Assembly: GCF_019649055.1 (NCBI RefSeq)
Contig: NW_026570223.1
Span: forward strand, 1,674,001 to 1,738,000
DNA: 64,000 nt
Origin: Paramacrobiotus metropolitanus
Taxonomy: Eukaryota; Tardigrada; Eutardigrada; Parachela; Macrobiotidae
Direction: 5' to 3'
The notes under the pieces were generated by a model, which was not told the origin of the DNA, did no database searches, and worked only from the letters and a program-made list of their open reading frames with translations. Position 1 is the first letter of the stretch; every line of letters begins with the position of its first letter. Shown here piece after piece: positions 1 to 11,317 of the stretch. Both the position numbers and the translations under genes were made by a program.

Positions 1-2501
1 GACATCATCGTGCCATAAATACTTTAGCGTCCTGGCTGCGTGGGCCAGCGGGGCAAGAGTCAGACGGTGGAATGTGTAGAGAATCCCGGACATGTAGGGC
101 GGGAAGTGCTTCTCCGGGAAGTCGGCCACCGGGACAGCCCATTTGTTCTTCGGGTCACGGATCACCGGGGCCCCGGCCGGCCAGAAATGCCCGAGGATGG
201 AGGGTGTTTTGTCCTCGGCGTGCCGCAAACTACTGAGGAGGAGGGGTGGATTGATAAAGCAGTCGTCGTCGGCTTTGGCCACGAAGGTGGCTTGTGGGCA
301 GTGGAGAAGGCTCCAGTGAATCAAGGCCAAACCTATCGCGAGTACCGTGATAGATCAAGAGGAATAAGAAATAGCGAAGAAAATATGATGTAGTTCAAAA
401 AACAGAATATTTTATTTACTTTATGTACGAGTACATCTGAAGCGTGCCAAGCCATACGCATTATTTCCATTTTCCGAAATGTATGTAAGTCCAATCACTT
501 ATGCCATTGTACTACGAAATACTCCCGTTCACATATCCTTGGCGAAATGAGAGTGTTAGCTACGAGTAGTCTCTGCATAATTGCATTCAAGCGGGCATTC
601 TAATACACATAAACTGTATCTGTATTCAACAGTTTACAATTGCGTAAATTTAAAAAAAAGTTTTTTCCATGGGAGTTACTAGGTAGAAAAAACTCATACC
701 GTATCGTACGGCGGTACGGGCATGGCCACGTTATAAATTTCGAAATTCTTTCTCTGTTTGCTTAGCGCTATGCAGAACCAAATCTGTTGTCTGTAAACTG
801 CTGCATATAACCAACTAAAAAATTTGACCGAGCTGACTACCAGCACAGAGCACACACAGTGACCGTATTTAATCTGGTACAACCCTGATAGCAGCCGGAA
901 AGAACATTATTCTAAACATCCACTGGCAGCTAGGACAATATTTACCTTTGCGTGTGGCTTGACCGTAGTCGTCGACGAACGCCTCTGTCTGAATAATGTC
1001 ACCGGTGCGAGCGGCCTCGTCAGCGATTCCCCTCTGAATAGCCCCGGACACAGTCAGACCGACAATAAACAACAACCGAAATCCCAGCGGCACACCGCGG
1101 CCCGCATCCGGTCGGCCGTGTGAGCAGGTGTGCCGGTGTGTGCCGCTTTCCACGGCCAGTGAGCCGTATGTGCGTCGGATGGTGTCCCGGCGGAGAAAGG
1201 CGTCGGGACGCGTGAAGACGATGAGCAAGACAAACGGCGGCGTGCTGTTTGAGCATGGCAAGGGTGAGATGGCGAAACGGTCGAAGGCGTCGTAGGAACT
1301 GATTTCGGCTGGTGCCGATGTTGAGGAGGATAAAGGATCTGCAGGCACGGCTGGATTATTGACATTTTTACTTTTATTCATTATAATTTTGTCCGTTCTA
1401 ACACGGTTTCATACCTATCCCAATAAAACTAATTTCCACAAAAAATTTTCGTATTGCTGTACTTGTCAGATCACCTCATGGCCTTCTAAAATGCATCTAT
1501 GATCTCTATTCAGTTCTCGTTGCATTCTGTTATACACCGTAAACAGTAAGTGAAGACATAATAATTAATATAGCATTCGCAGTTCACCCATAAAGGACAC
1601 TGATTGCAATGCTACAAGTTACAGCAAAAGAAAGAAAACTTTCGTATCTTGGATAACAAAATTAAAACGAATTAAGTAAATTAAACCCAAACATTTTTAA
1701 CCAAAATCTGCGAGCATTATCATCTACACTAAAACCGAAGAAACATGAATTCTGTCAAGCAAATGGGATAAGTACTTACTACAACACCCGCCTGGTTGAG
1801 AGTCTTGAGCACGCCATTGTACTCGTACTACGATCAGACGAGCAATATCTATACGAATTACGAGGTACAGTTTATCATTAATTTACGCTCGCGCCGCATA
1901 ACAACCATTCCCAGTGGCGGCGGTGAAGTACCGTAACTTGAAAACAGAAAACATCTATTCCTTTCAACCAAAATCCTCAAAAGTGACTACAGACTACAAG
2001 TTTACAACAATCAACTTACAACGCTGTATTAACAATTTAACATAAGCAATTCAAAAATAAAATGCACACTTCACATTATGCATTTATACAGGTACAGATC
2101 TGTACAATACAAACATACAATTTCACAGTACACTAAATAAATTAAGTTAACATTACCAATTTTGGGTTATTGTTAGCTTTATAAAAATTTCGCCCTGCTA
2201 CACAACAGTATACACATTACACACCTTTACTGATGAGCCTGTGTTTTTCCTCCACGTCTTCCCGGATCTGGGGATCTTCACGCGGCGGACTGTCCGGACT
2301 GTCAGCCTCCCCATTCCCGATGGAGAAAAAACGGTATTCCGGTGTCCAGCAGCCGGCCCATCCGAACGGATTCTGCGCGGCTCCTTTACAGCTGAAGGAA
2401 ATCACGCCCAAGCAAAAACACACTGCTCCAATTAATATTACGAACAGCAGAGCGAAGCCAGGTCGACACGCGAGTCCCATTTGATGATTTCTCCCATCCA
2501 A
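1..2501 (-). CDS. beta-1,3-galactosyltransferase-like glycosyltransferase (GT31), C-terminus beyond window
   Basis: Three exons can be joined with matching phases: 2501-2225, 1350-946 and 332-1, the last running off the left edge. Exon 1 encodes a short cytosolic start, then a hydrophobic signal anchor (FALLFVILIGAVCF) typical of type II Golgi enzymes. Exon 2 carries the GT31 core start (RRDTIRRTYGS, RLLFIVG, DEAARTGDII, VDDYGQATRK). Exon 3 carries HCPQATFVAKADDDCF, where the DDD triplet is the metal and UDP-sugar binding DxD motif, followed by PPYMSGILY and WHDDV, which match the family's PPYCSG and EDV motifs. Family knowledge says these enzymes add Gal or GlcNAc in beta-1,3 linkage in the Golgi lumen; the exact acceptor cannot be read. 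The start is either the ATG at 2501 or one eight codons later. Confidence 0.85.
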
Positions 2502-2504
2502 CGT

Positions 2505-3293
2505 CTCCCGCCTTCACGGATGTCAAATTCTGCGGTGATGGAGAGCAGTGTTTATATTACCTCATCAGTATATAGTGGGAACATGTGCGGAAAACCGCAA
2601 AAACCAAAGGATAAGTATCACGTAGTTTACCATTCTCGGTGTGCACACTTTGACAGTGGACACCTCGCGTCAGCAGGTCTGCTTTTGCTTTCTGTCATTT
2701 CCGATTGTAAACTATCGATCGATATCGCTTTCCGTTTGCCAAATTCCATTAAAAAGAAGTGGAATTCCATAAAGTAGTTTGAAACTTTTTAATGCCAGCG
2801 GCAAGTTAAAGTGTCCTTTTATTTGCCTTCAGGCTTCATGGATTAGTTAAAAACAAATTTTCACTGTTTTAGTTTTTAATTGAAACCCGATGTTTTTACA
2901 AGACATAACAAATTTCGAAATGAATTGCGTAGTACAGAAGCGGATGCCTCGCTAGACGGTACCAATTACAACCTAATACTGGTATTGGAATTTACAAGTA
3001 CAGGTAGTGTAACGAGTGTGTCTCCACGGAGAGTGAAACTGCACTTCGCCATAAGTTAACCCCGTTAATCCACAACTTGCCGTTACACAAACCAACAGCC
3101 ACCCCCACACCGTAAACAAAACGCAATTTTGCCCTGGCAAATTCCCCAATCAATGGCAATCATCCACATCGATCACGTTTCCGTTTCATTTTGTTCCCAG
3201 CCAAAAAATCATCTGTTTGGCTGTTCCGTTTACTCCGTACCCTGTAGTATTTTTATCCTCCCTGTAAACACCTTTGAACAGATTCCCTAAAGA
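2505..3293. other. intergenic, divergent promoter region
   Basis: This stretch separates the leftward glycosyltransferase from the rightward ABHD12-like gene. A 98-codon open frame at 2481-2777 has no recognisable motif and no splice support. I see no RNA gene or repeat. It presumably holds both promoters. Confidence 0.5.
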
Positions 3294-4337
3294 ATGGCGT
3301 TTCTCTCTCCAGCCCATATAAGATCATACGTTCTGTATCCCCTCTACCTGCTATTCCGCGCGCTCTTCATGTTCGCTTCCTTCGTTGTTATCTCTGGTCT
3401 GGTGCTAAAATTTCTCTTTTCCTTCTTCCCGTGGACAGTATGCTTCTTCTGCTATCTGAACCACGCCACCTGGCCCCCCAAATATATCATTGACTTCAGC
3501 AATCTCTCCATGCACAGCCTACAAGGCGATAATCTGTATCTGCGCTCCAACGGCATCACCCTCGGTGTGTGGCGCATCCCCCCGGAGGGTCCGTTACTGC
3601 CTTCCGCGACGGAGCTCCCCGTCATCCTCTATGTCCACGGGAACGCCGGGACCCGCGCGTCCTTTACCCGCGTGGAACTGTATAAAAATCTCCGGAAAAT
3701 GGGTTTTACCATCGTGGCGTTTGATTATCGGGGGTACGGGGATTCCAGTGGGGCGCCGTGGGGGGAGCACGATCTGGTGTTGGATGGCTACGCCGTGTAC
3801 GAGTGGATTCGCAAGGAATACCCAGAGAAGGAAGTGTTCATCTGGGGACATTCACTGGGCACGGGTGTCTCCACCCATCTCGTCCAGCATCTGGAGGGAA
3901 TGGGCCATGCCGTCGATGGACTGGTGCTGGATTCCCCGTTCTCCGATATGCTGGATGCGGCCCGCAAATTCCCGCTGTTATCGCCGTTTCACATGGTACC
4001 CGGATTCACCGACAGCTTCACCAGCGCCATGCGGACCATGAGCATCAACCTAAATAATTCCGCGGCGATTTTAACGCTGAAAGTGCCCGTGTTGATTCTG
4101 CACGCCGAGGATGATCGGATTGTCCCGATTGAGCTGGGACGGAAGTTGTACGCCACGGCTAAGCAGCGGCCGGAGCCCGTGGAGTTTGTCACGTTCCGGG
4201 CGGAGCTGGGCTACGGGCATAAAGGGATTTATCGGGATCCGGATCTCCCGCGGATTGTCAACGATTTCTTTACGGTGTGCCGGCAATACCGGGATTCCAA
4301 GCGGGCGAATATTCACATTGAGAAAGTCGAAGCTTAG
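3294..4337 (+). CDS. ABHD12-like serine hydrolase (copy A, intronless)
   Basis: A single open frame of 347 codons encodes a membrane-anchored alpha/beta hydrolase of the ABHD12 family (lysophosphatidylserine or monoacylglycerol lipase). A hydrophobic segment spans about residues 15-55. The oxyanion motif HGNAG starts at residue 115, the nucleophile lies in GHSLGTG (Ser187), the acid lies in HAEDD (about residues 273-274) and the histidine lies in GYGHKGIY (His309). RGYGDSSG and IWGHSLGTG are family hallmarks. Human ABHD12 has about 398 residues, so this one is somewhat shorter but complete. The absence of introns contrasts with the neighbouring copy B at 5563-10748, which has two. All catalytic residues are intact, so it is probably active on membrane lysolipids; the substrate is inferred from the family only. 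Confidence 0.92.
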   Translation: MAFLSPAHIRSYVLYPLYLLFRALFMFASFVVISGLVLKFLFSFFPWTVCFFCYLNHATWPPKYIIDFSNLSMHSLQGDNLYLRSNGITLGVWRIPPEGPLLPSATELPVILYVHGNAGTRASFTRVELYKNLRKMGFTIVAFDYRGYGDSSGAPWGEHDLVLDGYAVYEWIRKEYPEKEVFIWGHSLGTGVSTHLVQHLEGMGHAVDGLVLDSPFSDMLDAARKFPLLSPFHMVPGFTDSFTSAMRTMSINLNNSAAILTLKVPVLILHAEDDRIVPIELGRKLYATAKQRPEPVEFVTFRAELGYGHKGIYRDPDLPRIVNDFFTVCRQYRDSKRANIHIEKVEA

Positions 4338-5562
4338 ATTTTCTGAAAATAATTCTGGTCATTTTTGTGGGGATTGGTTGGAGTCGTGGTTTGAGACGCA
4401 CAGGGGACAGAGATATGCATTCACTGCATACCCCGCGTAGGTCGCAGCTGACTGGTCAATACTCGGGATTTTAGTCATTTTCAGTTATCCGGATCTTCGT
4501 TACAAAGTGTGTTGGCGCAAATGCCATTGGACCAATGACGCTGTTATTTATTTATTGCGGTTTGGGTGGGTTGGGATGGATTCTCCGGAATGATGCTATT
4601 TGCTTATTTGGCTGTGTTTCCGTTTTGATGGTTCTAAAGAGGGCTTTCGGTTGTCGCCGTTCGTTTACTTGGCTGGTAACTAGTTTTTTTTTTTATTTTC
4701 AAACGACTGTTCCTTTTTCTGCGGTTGCAAACGATGCCTGGCTTGGATATTGCTGACTGCTGTAGTATCGCTGTTAGTTTTGCTGTTTTACTATACACGG
4801 TTGGGCCCATGCACCCGAATGCCGAAGCTGTACAACTTGCGGAATACTGATCTTTTAATAAATGTCATTCAAATTAAGGCGTGCTGGTGCTGATGGGCGT
4901 TTATCTTTTCATTTGATTTTTATCTAAAGTTTGTTATTATTATTATATTGACGGTTTTTAATGACTGCAGAATCATCGTGCATAGGTATTTTCACCGTTG
5001 CACTCTGATGAGAGCATGCTGTATGTACGAAATAAATGGTTTTACATCGCTTCTTTTCTAATTTATATTTAAACATTTCGCTTACTGTAATCGCCGGTTT
5101 TTCTTATTATACTGTACAATATTCAAGGTTCCGACTTCCGAAGTGTTGGTGAGGCTTAAATTATTACGGTTCACTGCCAAACGCCTTGCCGTGTTATAAG
5201 GCAAAAGTGGGCATATGACGTAGTGTGTTGGCTTCGCGCAACAACTCTGTCCACACGAGTATACTCATATTTTGGTAGCAGTCTGTGCGACAGCAATGTA
5301 TCATATCAGCTTTAATGGAGCGCCAAATTAATTTACTAACAATTTTTTGTCATTTATTATAATCATATTACGCTTTTTGTGGTATTTTATGTCAATAGTA
5401 TTCTTCTTTTAAAAACTTTCTTATAATCTTTCAACTTGGTGGGCAGCACTTGAAGTGCTTTCTAGATTGTTGGCAAGGCCTTGTGTGACTAGTTTTAATT
5501 TTGACTGATTGCTAATAATAAAATAAAACTCCTGGTATTTCTCTTTCGTTTTATCGTACTCC
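4338..5562. other. intergenic between ABHD12-like copies
   Basis: AATAAA at 4857-4862 and again near 5029 could serve as polyadenylation signals for copy A. Open frames here are short and without motifs. No RNA gene or transposon was recognised. Confidence 0.4.
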
Positions 5563-8500
5563 ATGGCGTTCAGTTCGTACAGCCCGCACTCATTTGCAAA
5601 AGACATCTCCATTCTGCTGACGAAGATCCTCCTGGGATTCGCTACCTTCGTCCTCTCGGTCGGCCTCATCTTCGGCTTCCTCTTCAAATTCCACCCCTCC
5701 TCCGTGGGATGGGTGATCTTCATGAATCACATTCATTTTCCGCCGTTCCGCAACTTCTCCGATCTGGCGGTGTACAATCTGCAGGGCGAGAACTTCTTCC
5801 TGGACAACGGTCCGGTCGCGCTGGGCGTCTGGCATCTGACCGAGGATGCAGCGACGCCGTTTGTCTTTGAGAAGCAGGCGCAGTGGACGGAACGCCCAGT
5901 GGTGATGTACATTCACGGAGCGCAGGGCTCGCGGGCCGCCTATCATCGCATCCAGATGTACCAGTTGCTGCGGCGCATGGGCTGTCCGGTGGTGACGTTT
6001 GACTATCGGGGATACGGGGATTCCAGTGGAGTGCCGACGTCCGAGTTGGATCTGCTGGATGTACGTATGTAAGCACTTAGCTAAGCAGTAACAAGCAGCT
6101 TGCTGCGTCTACATTAATTGTAACGCAGTTTTAGCATTTTTGTAGTACTTATTTCTTTTTTCCATATATTTGCTTTTCAGATAGGTGTATATACAGTATT
6201 CAAATAAAAATTTGAATAAGTGTAGAAGGTTTGTTTTTGTTGATATTTACATTAAATTTTCGTTTTTTTTGTTGTTTGACTTTTGATGAATGCAGCAAAA
6301 TTGATTGCTTTTTTGAATTTTGATGCTTAAATTGTCGCAAATTTGCAGTTTTGGTTGAAAATGTACTGTATGTTTAAGTGCAGCCAAGTACAGCGAATAC
6401 TTATTTTGACGAACCGAATTGCTATAAAGTGTAGGAGTTTTGGAGGTTTTAAAAATACAAAGGAGGTGAGAAAAACACAATTATAGATACATCATATAAT
6501 TACAGAGTACACAAATGCAATACGGTACCAAAAGCTGTCGTGTAACATTTTCTGATTTTAATTGCACTGCGGTAGCAAACAAAAGTAGGCAAAATATTTG
6601 CGCAGCGGGTCACGCCACTCAACCGTGGACACAAGTAAAATAGCTCAGATTCAGTTATTTACTGCGCGATAGGAGGATGGCGAAAGAAAGATGAAGAATG
6701 CTTGGACATTTAGCGATTATGCAACTAGTCACTGATAAGGAGTATAATACAATATAGTACAACAAGCAGTTATCAATATGGCGAACTGCGAAGCAAAAGC
6801 AGAGAAAGCCACATTTGCTGATGATGGATTATTTGATGGAGTCCAGAACGCGCGAAATGTCTCCGTTGTAGTTAGTCAGCAGACGTCGCAGCAGATTTCC
6901 CTCATTGCGAAATCCCATATCTTCCATAGCGTGCAGTGCCGCTTCAATGCGCCCTTCTAAAAACAGCAAAATCACCATTTTTAAATCAGAACTGAAGTTT
7001 GTTGTGGTACTTTTTGAATAACAACACGGTGATAAAATATAATATTGATCATCCTGCAATTTATTCAGCGTTAACCTAAGCGTTGGGTTATTGCACGGAA
7101 ATTAACAGACTACTTTGAATAATAATATTTATTAATTCACGGTTCATAAGTATTCGTTTATCGGTGCATAAGTATCTGGAAAAATGTAACTTACCACCCT
7201 GTGGCTGTGTTGGCGTCGGCGCCTGGTTATCCGGCGTCGCCTGCTGGAATTCCTTCTTCTCTTCGGTCTCCACGGGCTCAGCCTGCAGATGCGTCCATCC
7301 GCCTTCCACTTCCTGGCTGACCTGTGGCTCAGCATCCTGCACCACCGTCTCCGCCACCATGGTCACCGGTTCGGCGACCGGTGTGGCCGTCACGTTGACC
7401 GGCTCATCTTCCTTCTTCTCCTCCTCTTTGTTCTCCGCCGCCGGCGCAGCAGCGGCGGTGGCTTCTTGAGCCGCCTGCTGGGCGACGTTCATGGCTTCAG
7501 TTACCTTCCTAGCCACATCGCTGATGACCTCGTGTAGTGGACGGTCGATGTTGATGTCCATCTCCACGGTCTGGTCGACCGGGCCCTGTCCGCGGTTCAT
7601 CATGTGGCGGAAAAACGGCGGAACAAAGGGCGGGACACCGTTGAAGGGCGGCATGTAGGGCGGTGGCATGGTCGGGGGAGCTCCGGGCATGGTTGGTGGT
7701 GGGACCATGCCGGGCATCCCGCATGGGCCACGCGCTGAGCGCGGACCACAGCCGTGATGACGGTGACCGCGATGGCCTTCGCGAGTGCCGTATCCATGCG
7801 CAAACAGCTTCTGCAAACAGTTAATACAATTAGTTAAATCATATCACAATAATTACATGATTAAACGTTAAGATAGTCGTTATTAAAATATTCCTGTTAA
7901 GAAAACCGTCAAAAATTGAAATTTTTCGTAATTCATTAAATTTTATCTAATATTCTAATATAATATTAGATTTTATTAAGATGCATTATCTTACCTTCCA
8001 TTCGTGGGTGCGTGGAGTGCGCACAGCCAGCATGTCGTGTTCGGGATGCTTGCCCTCGCTCATGCACTTCTCGCACAGATCGTAATCCGGGCACTCCATG
8101 CACTTGTAGCGGGTGCCGGCCACCTCGCCCTGGCATCCGTCGCACGTCACCTGACGGTGCACAGCCTTGGGCTCGTCCGCGTTGGACGGCTTGTTGGTCG
8201 GGCGCAGGTAGACGCGCAGCGGGGCCCCGTTGGCGCGCGACTCACGGGCATCCTTCAGTTCATCGTCGGAGCCACACACAACAAAGTCGCCTTCCGAATC
8301 TAATAAAATATACCATGTAACTAATAAATATGTGTGCGAATATAATTTATTAAAATATAAAAGTTAATGCAATCGTCTCTAATCTCTATGGCGCAACTAC
8401 GGAATTTTCAAACATTTTAAAAATTTTTATCTTTCAAAACATTTAACTAAATAAGATTATTCGTTACATAAAAACTGGTACGGATACGGAATACTGAAGC

Positions 8501-10748
8501 ATAAAGTCACTTAAAATTAACTAACCTAAGTTTACCGTAGAAGAAATGATCACGTTATTCACAATCCGTAAATAAAAACCAGAAACTGAGACATCGACTT
8601 TCTTTAAGACGACCTTTCTCTTTCGTCTGGTAGCGGTTTGTTTTGAACTGGCCTGAGTTTCACTTTTAAAAAAACATTTCTCAGACCCTTCATCGTTATT
8701 TCGATAAACATAAATCTTACCTTGCCAAAACAGGCGAAAGTTATCGCGGCCAACGAGATGGCGAACACGTTGCTCCAGCGCAGCGTAGTTGGTGTTGGCT
8801 TCCAAATTGAAACGGCGGATTTCGCCCTCAGGTTCAATGTAGAGCTTCACTTGCACGGCCATTGTTTGACGCGATGAAAAATATTACCAACGATAGGAGA
8901 AAAAAACGCTTAGCACAGATTCCTCCTTTTGAGTTAAAATTCGCAAAACGTGCTGAGGTGAGCGTCTGAGCGAAGTCTGAACCAAACAAACTACAGATGA
9001 TTTTGCCCTGCACGAATCTGGTGTTTATATGCGGAGCGAAAGCGCTCAATCACGCTTATCGAGGATGATTCAGCATGACGAGCATAGTGCCATGTTGTAG
9101 TTAGCAGGATGCCGTAGCGGATTGGTGGACACGTGAAATTTGTTTTTAGCTAGCCAATTAGCACAGGCAGTGGGCTGAGTCACCGTGCTCATACGTACAC
9201 GGACGCTGCTGTGTGATATCAGAATCAGAGCGTGTCTTGACGGTTCGGGAATGTGTTGGAAAAAGTGGTCATCTTAAAATTTCGTTTGCCAGTCATTTTA
9301 TGATGTCATTTATTTTATTATAAAAATATTTAATTTTTAGTAAGAAGGTTTTTCTGCAAGTACGGAGATTTATGTGTATGTTAACGTTGTGTTTTAATTT
9401 GGAACTGAATTATGTCCAGCATTTTTCTCGAAACAGATGCTACCAAAAAGAATTAAATGGTAATTTCGGCTGCAACAGAATTGAAAATGGCATCTTTGCT
9501 TGAAAAAAATTATTATCATCGGTTTGCAGAGAGCAGTGCAAAAGAAAAAAATCCGCACTTACATTATGTACAGCAACGTTTTGCAGAAAATGATTCTGTT
9601 GCGTGTCGCAGCCGTACCAACTCAAATTAAACGAGGCCGTATTTTTCTCACTCTCCATGAATTACGAAAATTAATAATAATAAATGTGTAGGATGCATCC
9701 GCGGTGTATCGGTGGGCCGTGAAGAAATATCCCAACCGTCCTATTTTTTTCTGGGGCCATTCCCTGGGCACCGGTGTATCGGTGCGCCTGGTGCAGACTC
9801 TGGAAGCGGCCAGCTCACGCATTTCCGGTCTCATCCTAGACAGCCCATATTCCAGTATGTTCGATGTGATGCGATCCAGTCCGCTGTTATTCCCGTTCCA
9901 TCAAGTGCCGGCGTTTACGGAGATTTTGTTGGACGCTCTGGAAGAGGTGCACATGACGCTGAATAGCTCGGAGAGGGTGCAGCACACCCGTGTGCCTCTG
10001 CTTATCCTGCACGCGGAAGACGACTGGGTCATTCCCGTCAGTTTGGGAAGGTAATACAAATTAACCTAGATTCCTCGGTCATTGTATCTTTTAAATGATT
10101 TGTTTTGTCAGTACAGTATGGGTGTTACGTCTCCATTTTCGTTTTGTAATTTTCCGAAACCATCGGCTTACAAAATTAATGGTATATCGCGTGCAACAAC
10201 TCATTCTTTAATTCAATACTTTTCTGGTACTTTTTAACTTTTACGTCGTTTTTGGTACAAGCAGCCCTTTTCAAAACTATTATTCGAAAATCAGAGTACA
10301 TTTTCAAAACTGTTATTCGAAAATCAGAGTACATACTCGTACCTACAGTGTAGTAGATATTTTTTGTAATTGCATTAGCAACTAGCCGTATTATACGTAG
10401 ATGGTGAAAAAAATGTAGTGTAACGGCAAGTGCACAATCTTGTTTAATAACAGTTATGAATTTTTTTTAATTCTGTGACATCTGGTTATTCTGGCTACAA
10501 GTGCTGAGTAGCTGTAAGAAAATTCAACCGGTGATTTAAATTGTAGGAAACTGTATGATGTTGCCAAACAGCGAGGAGCGAATGTGGTGACGGAATTCGT
10601 CGAGTACAGCCGGGAGTTCAAATACGGCCATCGTGGTATTTACCGTGATCCCAATTTGCCGGTTATTGTGGCCGATTTTATGTCGCGGTCGCTCGAATGG
10701 AGAGATTCTCCGCAAAGTTTCGAAGTCGACATTGAACCGCAAACATGA
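5563..10748 (+). CDS. ABHD12-like serine hydrolase (copy B, two introns)
   Basis: Exons are 5563-6060, 9692-10050 and 10547-10748, with phases 0 and 2 matching. The protein is about 353 residues, the same length class as copy A. It has an N-terminal hydrophobic segment, HGAQGSR as the oxyanion region, RGYGDSSG, nucleophile Ser190 in WGHSLGTG, the acid in HAEDDW and the histidine in YGHRGIY. The predicted role is hydrolysis of lysophosphatidylserine or monoacylglycerol at a membrane, as for ABHD12. The first intron (6061-9691) is 3.6 kb, very long for this window, because it contains the complete SQSTM1-like gene on the other strand. Short open frames inside the intron are not part of this gene. 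Confidence 0.9.
6829..8862 (-). CDS. SQSTM1: p62/sequestosome-1 autophagy receptor, nested in an ABHD12-like intron
   Basis: Four exons (8862-8721, 8299-7995, 7810-7195, 6956-6829) join in frame to exactly 396 codons plus stop. The domain order is that of p62. A PB1 domain comes first, with a basic patch (EIRRFN) and an acidic OPCA-like stretch (DSEGDF..SDDEL). A ZZ zinc finger spans about residues 95-140 (CDGC, CMECPDYDLCEKC). A Gly/Pro/Met-rich linker follows, then an LC3-interacting motif GGWTHL near residue 321, and a C-terminal UBA (MEDMGFRNEGN) over about residues 355-396. Known family role: it polymerises through PB1, binds ubiquitinated cargo by UBA and links it to Atg8/LC3. I see no clear KEAP1-binding STGE motif. 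Human p62 has 440 residues. Possible Nrf2-type and E-box sites lie upstream. Confidence 0.93.
9130..9135. promoter_or_regulatory. E-box CACGTG upstream of SQSTM1-like gene
   Basis: A perfect CACGTG lies about 270 bases upstream of the p62 start codon. TFEB/MITF-type factors bind this core (CLEAR motif) in autophagy genes of other animals. The flanks do not match the full CLEAR consensus, so function is inferred. Confidence 0.4.
9174..9182 (-). promoter_or_regulatory. antioxidant response element (TGACTCAGC) upstream of SQSTM1-like gene
   Basis: Read on the gene's strand the bases are TGACTCAGC, an exact fit to the ARE core TGACnnnGC bound by Nrf2/CncC with small Maf. It lies about 310 bases upstream of the p62 start codon, inside the ABHD12-like intron. 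A second, imperfect Maf-type site (TGCTGAATCA) lies at 9066-9075. Mammalian and fly p62 genes are known Nrf2/CncC targets through such a site. Confidence 0.5.
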
Positions 10749-11317
10749 TTGTGAATTCCCGGATTATGCTGTGAAATTGCCAAACTACCTGCTGTGAATT
10801 ATACTGATTGCTCAAATTTAAATTCTTTCTTTTTTGCCGTTTTCCAGTTATTATTCGAATTTGTATACCTGTTTGATTGTTGAATACTCGTTTGTGCCTT
10901 TGTGCTCGTCTATAGTTTTTACAGTCTTGTTTTCTTTGTATGGTAACATACGATTATTTGGTGATTGTTTCGAATGCATTTGCAGATAGCTGGAAAAGAA
11001 TAAAAGAAGTCGTTCTTGCGAATTTAGTTTTATTCGTATATACAGGTATGCCACCGTCACTATACAGATACAGAAAATAAATACAGTACAGTAACATTAT
11101 GCACATAACAGCAAAATTCCATGCACCCTTATCATTTAGTTTTATCCTCGTGTGCACCGGCCAAACCCAACCAAAAAACACAATGAAACTTTTATCAAAA
11201 AAACACCACATAACAACGACGCCGCTCTGTGTAAAACTTTACCAAAAGGAAACTCGAAGCCCGATCCACGCCAATCAAAAAAATACTCTTCGCGAGCCCC
11301 TATTTCTCACCCACCCG
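10749..11317. other. convergent intergenic, 3' ends of ABHD12-like copy B and OTUD7-like gene
   Basis: Both neighbours end here. The stretch is AT-rich with AATAAA-type signals on the plus strand near 11000 and 11080. No gene or repeat was recognised. Confidence 0.4.

Noticed and set aside
40-393. 117-codon plus-strand open frame
   Set aside because: It is the shadow of the GT31 exon on the minus strand, where the DDD and PPYMSG motifs lie.
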